From a bacterium (lineage in GTDB: Bacteria > Patescibacteriota > Gracilibacteria > UM-FILTER-43-11): a stretch of DNA of 39,011 bases. The notes under the pieces were generated by a model that was not told where the DNA came from, ran no database searches, and saw nothing but the letters and a program-made list of their open reading frames with translations. Below, in pieces: positions 14,574 to 22,889 of the stretch. Both the position numbers and the translations under genes were made by a program. Positions within the stretch are counted from its first letter, which is position 1. Every line of letters starts with the position of its first letter. The stretch lies in NCBI GenBank assembly GCA_030427295.1, contig JAUHWS010000008.1, positions 1 to 39,011 of the forward strand, written 5' to 3'.

Positions 14574-15506
14574 TTGTCTACTTTTGTGAACGAATCATCA
14601 GAAAAAAAAGCGTCTAAAATTATCAATCAAAACAGTTCATCGCTAAAACCTAGACCTGCTTATCTTGAGAAAATTCTCATATTCCTGGTTATTCTCGGGG
14701 TGATGGGGGTTTCATTTTGGCTAAGTCAAATAGACAAACAGGTAGTCAGTTCAAATGAGGCAGTAGATCAAAAAGAGGTGATGGAGCTTGATTTAGACAA
14801 TATTAAAGCCTCTGTCGTGAATGTGATTTGCCCAGAAGCGGGGGCTCCATTTAACCTTGAGACCGATCAAAATCAAGGGGGGTCCGGTTTTGTTTTAAAT
14901 GAATCAGGTAGGATTGTCACCAATTATCATGTGATGACCACGGACGAAGATCCTTACCAAACCATACCACTACATGAAGAGGGCTGCCTGGTACTTTTTC
15001 CAAATCAAGCCACGGGATTTTCTGAAGAAGTTTATGTCGCAAAACCAGTATACTACGAGCGTTTAAGTTATGACTATGATCTCGCCTTTTTAGACATTTA
15101 TGATGTATACGACGAAGGGGAGGTTGTTGGCAATTATCCCAAAAAGTTCCAAGCCATTGAGCTTCCCTTTTGTAAAAATGAAGACATCTTGCTCGGCGAT
15201 GGAGTTATCAGCTTGGGGTACCCAGCAGCCACTGACGGATACACACTAACTTTAGCCGAAGGCATTGTAAGCGCTTTTACTGATTTTGAGTCCATTTATA
15301 GTACTTCAAGCCTGGGGGCAGGAGGCTCAGGAGGACCTGTGATCAATCAAAAAGGATGTTTGGCTGGTGTTTATGCTGGAGTGGTATATGATGATTTCAT
15401 CTATTATGGCGAGGTTTACACTGCTCAATCTATCGAAGACTTCATCAGACAGTCTGAAAGCATTGAGCTGAAGCGAGAAAAAGAACGTTTAAATAGCGAA
15501 TTATGA
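14574..15506 (+). CDS. Membrane-anchored trypsin-like serine protease
   Basis: A 310-aa protein with a membrane helix at about residues 34-52 and an extracytoplasmic S1/HtrA-type protease domain. The triad is visible: His in GRIVTNYHVMT (about 118), Asp in YDYDLAFLDIYD (about 166) and Ser in GAGGSGGPVINQ (about 249). There is no PDZ domain after the protease, unlike DegP. Extra cysteines (such as VICPEAG, EEGCLVLF, PFCKNE, QKGCLAG) suggest disulfides. The start is TTG with AAAGAG about 8 nt upstream. Its TGA overlaps the der ATG (ATGA), so the two are co-translated. Confidence 0.88.
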   Translation: MSTFVNESSEKKASKIINQNSSSLKPRPAYLEKILIFLVILGVMGVSFWLSQIDKQVVSSNEAVDQKEVMELDLDNIKASVVNVICPEAGAPFNLETDQNQGGSGFVLNESGRIVTNYHVMTTDEDPYQTIPLHEEGCLVLFPNQATGFSEEVYVAKPVYYERLSYDYDLAFLDIYDVYDEGEVVGNYPKKFQAIELPFCKNEDILLGDGVISLGYPAATDGYTLTLAEGIVSAFTDFESIYSTSSLGAGGSGGPVINQKGCLAGVYAGVVYDDFIYYGEVYTAQSIEDFIRQSESIELKREKERLNSEL

Positions 15507-16912
15507 AAATTCCCATCGTCACCATTGTTGGACGTCCTAATGTAGGAAAATCAACCCTATTTAATAAATTAGCAGGCCGACGGATTGCCATCACCGCAGA
15601 CGAATCTGGGACCACCCGAGACCGAATTTTTCACCGGGTGCAACACGACGTCATGGACTTCTTTTTAGTAGACACAGGGGGGCTTGAATTTGGAAAGGGG
15701 GAGACCAGTATTGAAGATGACATGCAAACCCAAGCGCGCGTCGCCATCGAAGAGGGGGACATTGTACTATTTGTTGTGGAGAGCAAAACAGGGCTCCAGC
15801 CTCAAGACCACAATGCAGCTGAACTACTCAGAAAAAAAACCAACAAAAACGTGTTGCTAATCGTAAATAAATGCGACCAAACTCTGAATGAGGTAGAGTT
15901 GGCCGAGTTTTATGCTTTAGGCTTAGGTGAACCCTATCAAGTTTCTGCCATGCATAAGGTTGGGCTGGAGGGGCTCATGGATCAAATCCTAAAAAAATTA
16001 AAAGAGCGTCATTTTCTAAGTAAAGACTCAGAGGCATATCAAAGGCTCTTAAAGCAAGAAAGCCTGAATCCTAACATTGCTGTTGCAGGCAAGCCCAACG
16101 TTGGAAAGTCTTCGCTCATCAATGCCCTACTCAATAAAAATAAATTGATTGTTTCTGATGTGGCGGGAACCACTCGTGACAGCACAGATAGCCTTGTTCT
16201 ATACGAGGGAAATAGCTACAACTTCATTGACACCGCAGGATTAAAACGACCCGGAAAAACAGCTACAGGTATCGAGCATTTTAGTGCCCTGCGATCCATG
16301 GCTTCCATCGAACATGCTGACATTGCCTTACTTGTTTTAGACACCTCAAAAGCACTTTCCCATCAAGATCAAGTCATTGCCAGTTATATTGCTCAAGCAG
16401 GAAAAGGACTCATTATTTTGGCAAATAAATGGGATTTAAAAGATGAAGAAGATCCCAAAGAAGAGGAGAGGCGTAGCCAATATATTTTTCAATTAAAACG
16501 CAAATTTCCATTTTTGAGTTGGGCGCCTGTCATTTTCACCTCGGCCTTGAATAAGAAAAATTTGCACGCCATCTTTCCTCAAATAGAAGTCATCATGACA
16601 GAAAGGCAAAAGCGCATCCCAACGGCAAAACTCAACAGTTTCATGGATAAGCTTATCATGGAGCATCCACCCACCGGAAAGGGGAAGGTGAAACCAAAAA
16701 TTTATTATATCACTCAAGCTGAAATCGAACCCCCTCAATTCATTGTCTTTATAAACAAAAAAAGTAATTTCCATTTTTCATATCGGCGCTATATTGAGAA
16801 TAGGCTCCGAGAGCAGTTTGATTTCTTGGGCACTCCCATTAAAATTGAATATCGAGAAAAAGAAGATCGAAATCCAAAAAAACTAACCCAAAAATCACGA
16901 AGAGGGCGTTAG
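15503..16912 (+). CDS. der: Ribosome-assembly GTPase Der (EngA)
   Basis: A double-GTPase protein for 50S ribosome maturation. Two G domains each show a P-loop (GRPNVGKSTLFNKL at 10-23; GKPNVGKSSLINALL at about 196-210), a DxxG (DTGGLEF; DTAGLKR) and NKxD (NKCDQ; NKWDL). The C-terminal KH-like domain (TGKGKVKPKIYYITQAEIEPP) is intact and the 469-aa length is typical. Translation is coupled to the upstream protease by ATGA overlap. Its 3' end overlaps the convergent DsbA-like gene by 18 bp. Confidence 0.97.
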   Translation: MKIPIVTIVGRPNVGKSTLFNKLAGRRIAITADESGTTRDRIFHRVQHDVMDFFLVDTGGLEFGKGETSIEDDMQTQARVAIEEGDIVLFVVESKTGLQPQDHNAAELLRKKTNKNVLLIVNKCDQTLNEVELAEFYALGLGEPYQVSAMHKVGLEGLMDQILKKLKERHFLSKDSEAYQRLLKQESLNPNIAVAGKPNVGKSSLINALLNKNKLIVSDVAGTTRDSTDSLVLYEGNSYNFIDTAGLKRPGKTATGIEHFSALRSMASIEHADIALLVLDTSKALSHQDQVIASYIAQAGKGLIILANKWDLKDEEDPKEEERRSQYIFQLKRKFPFLSWAPVIFTSALNKKNLHAIFPQIEVIMTERQKRIPTAKLNSFMDKLIMEHPPTGKGKVKPKIYYITQAEIEPPQFIVFINKKSNFHFSYRRYIENRLREQFDFLGTPIKIEYREKEDRNPKKLTQKSRRGR

Positions 16913-17467
16913 AAGTGCTTCCAGCTCAGTAATGTTGACCCATTCAATTAGATCACCATTGAGAAAAACAGTTGGCGTCCCAGAAATCTTCCGATTTTGA
17001 GCCTCCCTAATTTGCTCGGCGACTTTTTCACGAAAAATACCATCATCAACACACTGCCTCATTTCCTCTGTATTCAGATTTAAGCTATCACTCATTTTAT
17101 AAAAATCATCTTCTGTTAAGGCAGCTTGATTATTGTAAATCAGGTCTAAATAAGGCCAAAATTGCTTTTGCTCACCAGCACATTCAATAGACTGGGAGGC
17201 TAAAAAAGCCAATTGATGCTGGGAGAGGGGGTAATGATAATAATAGAGGGTGGCAAGATCTGGATGCTGCTCAATCAAATCAATAACTTGAGGAACAATC
17301 TCAGCACAGAAGGAGCACTCTGGATCAGAAAAAATTTCCAGTATTACTTCGGAATTATTCCCCAAGGATTGGGGATCCATCAGATCACTTCCTCGACTAC
17401 AAGAAGAAAGGATAAGGCCTAATAAAAGAAAAAATGAAAAGGGAAAAAAGAGTCGCTTAAACATCAT
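16895..17467 (-). CDS. DsbA-like thiol-disulfide lipoprotein
   Basis: A 190-aa exported thioredoxin-fold protein. The signal sequence ends in a lipobox (LILSSC, Cys23), so it should be anchored outside the membrane. The active site is CxxC in DPECSFCAE (Cys51/Cys54), followed by the helical insertion and the cis-Pro loop SGTPTVFLNG typical of DsbA and the thioredoxin_4 family. Likely role: oxidising or isomerising disulfides in exported proteins, of which this window has several Cys-rich examples. It may work with the CcdA-like transporter at 6.3 kb (inference). Confidence 0.92.
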   Translation of the reverse strand: MMFKRLFFPFSFFLLLGLILSSCSRGSDLMDPQSLGNNSEVILEIFSDPECSFCAEIVPQVIDLIEQHPDLATLYYYHYPLSQHQLAFLASQSIECAGEQKQFWPYLDLIYNNQAALTEDDFYKMSDSLNLNTEEMRQCVDDGIFREKVAEQIREAQNRKISGTPTVFLNGDLIEWVNITELEALLTPSS

Positions 17468-17526
17468 GTTTTTATCTAAAATATGTCATGAGTATAAACT
17501 CAATTCTTCCTTTTTCAAATAAAGCA

Positions 17527-17555
17527 TTGAAAAAAGAGGGGTGAAATTCTAGAAT
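17527..17555 (+). promoter_or_regulatory. dnaX promoter
   Basis: TTGAAA (17527-17532), 17 bp, TAGAAT (17550-17555), giving a leader of roughly 24 nt before the GTG at 17586. Confidence 0.65.
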
Positions 17556-17585
17556 GAGAGCCCAAGCAATCCTAATCCACACAAT

Positions 17586-19073
17586 GTGTCCCTATACTTA
17601 AAATACCGCCCACAAGATTTCAAAACCCTCGTTGGTCAAGATCATGCCAAAAAAACGATCCAATCGGCCGTTGCCAATGATCGACTCGCACACGCCTACC
17701 TTTTTTCAGGACCGCGGGGAACAGGGAAAACCTCCCTGGCAAGAATTCTAGCCAAACGAATCAATTGCTTGAATCCAAAAGAAAATGAACCCTGCAATGC
17801 CTGTGAAATTTGCCAAGCCATTACAGCCGGTCGCTTGGTGGACCTGATTGAAATCGACGCGGCCAGCAATCGAGGAATAGATGAAATAAGAGAGTTGCGC
17901 GAAAAAATCAAATTCTCTCCATCTCAAGCAAAAAGCAAAGTCTACATCATCGATGAAGTACATATGCTGACCAAAGAAGCTTTTAACGCGCTCCTAAAAA
18001 CGCTCGAAGAGCCACCCAGTCATGCCTATTTTATTTTAGCCACCACGGAGGCTCATAAAATTCCCGATACGATTGTCTCCCGGTGTCAACAATTTAGCTT
18101 TGGCCGGATTGAAGTAAAAAACATCAGCCAACGGCTAAAAACCATTGCTGAGGCAGAGGAAGCTGAGTTTGAAGAGGAAAGTCTAGAATTGATTGCTAAA
18201 CTGAGCGAGGGGGGGCTGAGAGATGCCATTGGCCTACTAGAACAAATGATTTTAGGTGGCAAGGTAACCACAGAAAAAGTAAACGAACATTTAGGTCTAA
18301 CCGGCACAGATCACCTGAGTCAATTTTTCCAACTCGTCAGCTCCAGCCAAACTGCAGAGGCAATTGGTTTATTAGAGGAGGTTCTCAAGCAAGGGAAAAG
18401 CCCGGCTCAATTTACAAAGGAATGGTTGATGCACCTCAGAGAACAACTCTTAGTAAATGTAAATGACCAAAACAAAGTAATCCAAATCACTCAATGGGTG
18501 GAGTACTTTTTAAAAGCAAAAACCCAAATCGACCTCAGTCCCATCCCACAATTACCGCTTGAAGTAGCGATTGTCAAATCATGCAAAGGAGAAATATTAA
18601 AAGCAAAATCCTCAAAAAACAAAGAAGAGGAAAAAGCTTCAGAGATGAAGGCTGAAAAAACAGAGGTAGAATCTGAAATTCAGAAAAAAGAAACACCAGC
18701 TAAAGAGGTTCAAAAAAAGGAAACAGCCTTAACTCTAAAAGAGATTCAAAAAAACTGGCCGCGCGTCATCGAAATGATTCAAGCAGCTTCCATTAAATTA
18801 TCGCTCGCTCAAGGAAAGCTCACAGATTTTAAAGAGGGTAAGCTAAGCCTTTGCTTTGAATCCGAAACCTTTAAAGAAAAAATCACCCCTCCCAATGTGC
18901 AAGGAGAAATTGAGAGCCTTTTAAAGACCGTGTTCAATGAAGAGATGCAACTCAATTTAGAAACACAAGAAGTAAAGACGTCTAAAATAAATGTAGAAAT
19001 AAATAAAATAGACGAAGGTAGCAATAAAAAATCAGTCGTTGAAATGGCCGCAGATGTATTTGGAACCGAATAA
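17586..19073 (+). CDS. dnaX: DNA polymerase III subunit gamma/tau
   Basis: The clamp-loader ATPase, 495 aa, starting with GTG. Motifs are KYRPQDFKTLVGQ, Walker A GPRGTGKTS (about 43-51), the Zn-binding cysteines (CLNPKENEPCNACEIC), Walker B IIDEVHML, sensor 1 LATTE, and SRCQQFSF. After the AAA+ and collar domains there is a Lys/Glu-rich linker (about 340-378) and a C-terminal domain (about 380-480). The linker contains A AAA AAG at 18713-18719 in the same reading phase as the E. coli dnaX frameshift site, so a shorter gamma-like product is possible. The formyl-THF cyclo-ligase gene follows after 2 bp. Confidence 0.96.
   Translation: MSLYLKYRPQDFKTLVGQDHAKKTIQSAVANDRLAHAYLFSGPRGTGKTSLARILAKRINCLNPKENEPCNACEICQAITAGRLVDLIEIDAASNRGIDEIRELREKIKFSPSQAKSKVYIIDEVHMLTKEAFNALLKTLEEPPSHAYFILATTEAHKIPDTIVSRCQQFSFGRIEVKNISQRLKTIAEAEEAEFEEESLELIAKLSEGGLRDAIGLLEQMILGGKVTTEKVNEHLGLTGTDHLSQFFQLVSSSQTAEAIGLLEEVLKQGKSPAQFTKEWLMHLREQLLVNVNDQNKVIQITQWVEYFLKAKTQIDLSPIPQLPLEVAIVKSCKGEILKAKSSKNKEEEKASEMKAEKTEVESEIQKKETPAKEVQKKETALTLKEIQKNWPRVIEMIQAASIKLSLAQGKLTDFKEGKLSLCFESETFKEKITPPNVQGEIESLLKTVFNEEMQLNLETQEVKTSKINVEINKIDEGSNKKSVVEMAADVFGTE
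18702..18719 (+). promoter_or_regulatory. Candidate dnaX slippery site with SD-like element
   Basis: The zero-frame codons CAA AAA AAG contain A AAA AAG, the heptamer used for -1 frameshifting in E. coli dnaX. An AAAGAGG sequence a few bases upstream resembles a Shine-Dalgarno stimulator, though closer than in E. coli. A -1 shift would add about 25 codons and stop near 18796. Only a weak CTCT/AGAG hairpin is visible downstream. Confidence 0.4.
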
Positions 19074-19075
19074 AA

Positions 19076-19648
19076 ATGGATAAAAAGCAAATCAGAAAAG
19101 AGGCTATTGAAAGACGAAATGCCATCCCTTATAGTCAAATTGAACAAAAAAGTCTTCAGATTCAAAGAAAACTTCAAAGCCTAGATTTATTCACTAGTGC
19201 TAAAGAAATTCTTTTGTATTTTTCAATAGATAAAGAGGTGCAAACCATCCAATTAATTCAAGAGAATCACCAAACAAAAAAAATTTATCTGCCTATTCTA
19301 AAATCGAAGACAGCTTTTGAAGTAGGGCGCATAAGGAATTTGAAAACCTTAGAAAAAAATATGTACAGGATTCCAGAGCCAAAAAAACTTAATGTGGACG
19401 ATAATCCAACATTGGATTTGATCATCGTGCCAGGAGTAGCTTTCGACAAAAAAGGGGGGCGTCTTGGCATGGGGAAAGGGTACTATGATCGATTTCTAGC
19501 CCAGCATAAAAAAATACCACGATTAGCATTAGCATTCGAAGAACAAATCCTTGATGAGATTCCAAAAGGACCGTATGATGAAGATGTCGATTTCATTCTG
19601 ACAGAAAAAAGACTCATTGACTGTCAAAATGAGCAAAAAATTATTTAA
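19076..19648 (+). CDS. 5-formyltetrahydrofolate cyclo-ligase
   Basis: Converts 5-formyl-THF to 5,10-methenyl-THF with ATP, feeding the one-carbon pool. The N-terminus (DKKQIRKEAIERRNAI) and the C-terminal signature VPGVAFDKKGGRLGMGKGYYDRFL (about 122-145) are diagnostic. The 190-aa length is normal. It lies between dnaX (2 bp) and glyA (about 25 bp), and glyA handles the same cofactor, which supports the call. Confidence 0.95.
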   Translation: MDKKQIRKEAIERRNAIPYSQIEQKSLQIQRKLQSLDLFTSAKEILLYFSIDKEVQTIQLIQENHQTKKIYLPILKSKTAFEVGRIRNLKTLEKNMYRIPEPKKLNVDDNPTLDLIIVPGVAFDKKGGRLGMGKGYYDRFLAQHKKIPRLALAFEEQILDEIPKGPYDEDVDFILTEKRLIDCQNEQKII

Positions 19649-19673
19649 TTTAAAGGTTTAACTAAATCACCCC

Positions 19674-20924
19674 ATGATGTACCCCACCATCGAAAAGGAA
19701 GACCCTTCTCTCCATCAATCCATGATAGCTGAGGGAAAACGTCAAATGGAAGGTGTGGAATTGATTCCTTCTGAAAATTATGTGTCACAAGCGGTGCTGG
19801 AAGCATGTGGCTCAATTTTAACCAACAAGTACTCAGAGGGGTACCCAGGTAAGCGCTACTACGGGGGGCAAGAAAATATCGATGTAATTGAAAATTTGGC
19901 CATCGAACGCGCAAAAAAACTTTTCGGTGCTGAGCACGTCAACGTACAACCTTACTCAGGATCTCCAGCCAATACGGCTATCTATTTTGCTTTACTTGAA
20001 TTTGGAGATACCGTCATGGGCCTCAAATTGGATCATGGAGGACACATCACCCATGGGCTACCCATTGGTTTTTCTGGAAAGGCCTACAACTTTGTGCAAT
20101 ATGGAGTCAATCCAGAAACAGGCTACCTCGATATGGAGGAGGTGAGAAGATTAGCACAAGAACACAAGCCCAAAATGATTGTTGCAGGCTTCACGGCCTA
20201 CCCCAGAGACATTGACTGGAAAGCATTTAAAGAAATTGCAGACGAGGTGGGAGCCCTAACCATGGCGGACATTTCTCACACCGCTGGATTAATTGCTGGA
20301 GGAGTGCTCGACTCACCCGTTCCTTTCTTTGATGTAGTCATGTCGACCACACATAAAACCTTACGTGGACCACGAGGAGCCATGATCATGTGCAAAACCG
20401 AACATGCTAAGAAAATCGATCGGGCTGTCTTCCCAGGGCTCCAAGGAGGCCCTCATGAACACGCCATTGCCGGGAAGGCCGTCGCCTTCAAAGAGGCATT
20501 GCAACCAGAGTTTAAAAATTACGCGTCTCAAATCAAAAAAAACGCCGTTCACTTGGCCGAAGAACTTAAAAGAAGGGATTTTAAATTGGTTTCAGATGGA
20601 ACGGACACTCATCTCATCCTGGCAGATTTGAGCAACAAAGAAGTGCCAGGAAAAGTTGCTCAAAACACGCTAGACAAAATTGGGATTACCCTGAACATGA
20701 ATACCGTTCCTGATGACCCACGAAGTCCATTTGATCCCTCAGGAATTCGTCTAGGAACACCAGCAGTAACCACACGAGGAATGAAAGAAGATCAAATGGT
20801 GCAAATTGCAGACTGGATGGATCGTGCTTTAAGTAATGTAGATAACGAAACTGAGCTTGCAGCCATTAAAAAAGAAGTGGAAGAGATTTGCTTAACCTTC
20901 CCAGTCCCTGGAATAAAACTGTAG
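19674..20924 (+). CDS. glyA: Serine hydroxymethyltransferase
   Basis: A PLP enzyme that interconverts serine and glycine while charging THF with a one-carbon unit. It shows ELIPSENYVS, TNKYSEGYPGKRYYGG, QPYSGSPANTAIYFALL, the PLP region MADISHTAGLI and the Schiff-base Lys in STTHKTLRGPRG (about residue 227). The 416-aa length is typical. It follows the folate cyclo-ligase and is followed by maf 2 bp after its stop. The start is either of two adjacent ATGs. Confidence 0.97.
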   Translation: MMYPTIEKEDPSLHQSMIAEGKRQMEGVELIPSENYVSQAVLEACGSILTNKYSEGYPGKRYYGGQENIDVIENLAIERAKKLFGAEHVNVQPYSGSPANTAIYFALLEFGDTVMGLKLDHGGHITHGLPIGFSGKAYNFVQYGVNPETGYLDMEEVRRLAQEHKPKMIVAGFTAYPRDIDWKAFKEIADEVGALTMADISHTAGLIAGGVLDSPVPFFDVVMSTTHKTLRGPRGAMIMCKTEHAKKIDRAVFPGLQGGPHEHAIAGKAVAFKEALQPEFKNYASQIKKNAVHLAEELKRRDFKLVSDGTDTHLILADLSNKEVPGKVAQNTLDKIGITLNMNTVPDDPRSPFDPSGIRLGTPAVTTRGMKEDQMVQIADWMDRALSNVDNETELAAIKKEVEEICLTFPVPGIKL

Positions 20925-20926
20925 TC

Positions 20927-21490
20927 ATGAAGCTTATTTTGGCCTCACAAAGTGTTCAACGAAAAAAAATAATGAATGAATTGGGTTTAAATTTTAAAAT
21001 TATTCCTGCCCACATTGATGAGCACCATTCAGGATACAAACGTCCTCACAAAATAGTTCAATCCATCGCTCTGCGCAAAGCTCAAGCGATCAGCAAAAAA
21101 CACCCAAATAGTTGGGTTGTTGGAGCAGATACAATCGTCGTAAAACCCAATCGCACAATTCTCTTAAAGCCAAAGAGCAAACAGGAAGCAAAAGAGGTCA
21201 TAATGAGCTACAGCCAATCTCACTGTGATGTATACACTGGCTTAGCCGTGACTCATGGAAGGGAGGGGAAGTGGGTAGGCTACGAAAAAACACGGATTCA
21301 CTTTTTTCAGATGGATGAAAAGGAAATAGATCATTACCTAGAAAAAGGGAACTGGGGCCAAAGCTCAGGATCGCTGAGTATTGAAGAGGTTGAACACTGG
21401 GTTAAAAAAATAGAAGGAAGCTATTCAAATATTTTGGGACTGCCTTCAAATCAATTGAAAAAAGTGCTAAAAAAGGCCGGATATCGTTGA
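20927..21490 (+). CDS. maf: Maf-like nucleotide pyrophosphatase
   Basis: A 187-aa protein of the Maf/YhdE family, which hydrolyses non-standard or modified NTPs. The track start (20888) lies inside glyA; the ATG at 20927 gives the family start MKLILASQSVQRKK. Also visible are VVGADTIVV with the likely catalytic Asp (about residue 66), the DVYTGLAV segment and a terminal IEGSYSNILGLP. The usual DKAGxYxIQG segment reads QSSGSLSIEE here, so this member is divergent and could differ in substrate or activity. Confidence 0.88.
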   Translation: MKLILASQSVQRKKIMNELGLNFKIIPAHIDEHHSGYKRPHKIVQSIALRKAQAISKKHPNSWVVGADTIVVKPNRTILLKPKSKQEAKEVIMSYSQSHCDVYTGLAVTHGREGKWVGYEKTRIHFFQMDEKEIDHYLEKGNWGQSSGSLSIEEVEHWVKKIEGSYSNILGLPSNQLKKVLKKAGYR

Positions 21491-21541
21491 CGTCAAAAAG
21501 GAGATTTGATAACGTATAAAGGCTCTAATAACATCCTCATA

Positions 21542-22858
21542 ATGAAGCTAAAGATAACCTCAGCCAGTGACACAAAGACAAAACTAGGTCAGGTCATTTT
21601 TATCGTAGGATCGCAGTGGGGTGATGAGGGAAAGGGAAAGCTTGTCGACGCACTTTCTGAGCACTATGATTTTATCGGAAGGGCTTCAGGTGGAGCGAAT
21701 GCGGGTCACACGGTCTGTGTTGGGAGGGGAGGGGAGGCGGAACGGTATATTTTTCATTTGCTTCCCTCGGGCATACTCCATGAGAATAAAATAGCCATCA
21801 TTGGTAATGGAGCCGTCATCCACCTACCAACGCTTCTAGATGAAGTCAGAGCGCTTGAAGAAAAAGGACTGGATGCCTTAGGCCGCTTAAGAATAAGCGA
21901 CCGAGCGCATTTGATTTTTGATTATCATAAGGACATTGATGAAATTCAAGAGAGGCGAAAGGGGGAGCAAAAAATCGGGACAACCAAACAGGGGATTGGA
22001 CCCGCTTATAGCGACAAAATCAGCCGACGCGGGATTCGCATGGTAGACTTGCTAGATCAGCACCGCTTTGCAGAAAAGTTTAGAAAAAATGCAGAATTAG
22101 CCCAAAAAGAATTTGGAATCCAAATTAACATTGAATCAGAGATCAATTTTTACAAGGACGTGATTGAACTCTTGGAACCAATCATTCTTAACACCACTGA
22201 ACTGCTAAACAAGGCATATCAAGATGGCAAAAGCATACTGATCGAGGGGGTGCAAGGCACACACTTGGACATTGATATGGGAACCTATCCTTATGTCACC
22301 TCCTCCAATACCACCAGTGGGGGAGCATGCACAGGACTAGGTATTTCGCCAAACAAAATCAATTCTATCATTGGCATCGCTAAAGCTTATACAACGCGTG
22401 TGGGCGGAGGTCCTTTTCCTACCGAGCTAGCCAACATAGAAGGGGACATGCTACGAGAGCAGGGGGGCGAATACGGAGCAACAACAGGCCGTCCTAGACG
22501 TTGCGGCTGGTTTGATGCCGTGCTTGTAAAAAATGCCATCACCATCAATGGAATCAATTCAATCAACCTGACAAAATTAGATGTTCTAAGGGGATTCAAA
22601 AGCATTAAAATTGCAACTCACTACACTCTCAATGGTCAAGACTACGACTTTGTTCCAGCAGATTTGGATGAACTTGAATCACTTAAGGCAAGCTACATTG
22701 AAATGCCTGGGTGGGACGAAGATATCTCTCAGATCAGAGACTTCGAAAAACTGCCGACCAATGCAAAAAATTATATTCTAAAAGTCGAAGAAGTACTCGG
22801 TGTACCCATCAATTTCATTGGCGTGGGGGTTCATCGAAATGAAACTATTTACCGCTAA
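21542..22858 (+). CDS. purA: Adenylosuccinate synthetase
   Basis: Catalyses IMP + Asp + GTP to adenylosuccinate, the first step from IMP to AMP. Motifs are IVGSQWGDEGKGKLVD (P-loop with catalytic Asp), GRASGGANAGHT, TTKQGIGPAYSDKISRRGIR, EGVQGTHLDIDMGTYPYVTSSN and TGRPRRCGWFDAV. About 438 aa from the ATG at 21542. A TTG at 21506 (450 aa) lies 2 nt after an AAGGAG sequence, too close for normal use but possible. The gene sits between maf and the FtsA-like gene. Confidence 0.96.
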   Translation: MKLKITSASDTKTKLGQVIFIVGSQWGDEGKGKLVDALSEHYDFIGRASGGANAGHTVCVGRGGEAERYIFHLLPSGILHENKIAIIGNGAVIHLPTLLDEVRALEEKGLDALGRLRISDRAHLIFDYHKDIDEIQERRKGEQKIGTTKQGIGPAYSDKISRRGIRMVDLLDQHRFAEKFRKNAELAQKEFGIQINIESEINFYKDVIELLEPIILNTTELLNKAYQDGKSILIEGVQGTHLDIDMGTYPYVTSSNTTSGGACTGLGISPNKINSIIGIAKAYTTRVGGGPFPTELANIEGDMLREQGGEYGATTGRPRRCGWFDAVLVKNAITINGINSINLTKLDVLRGFKSIKIATHYTLNGQDYDFVPADLDELESLKASYIEMPGWDEDISQIRDFEKLPTNAKNYILKVEEVLGVPINFIGVGVHRNETIYR

Positions 22859-22889
22859 CAAAAGACCGAAGCCTCCTTCAAATCAATGT

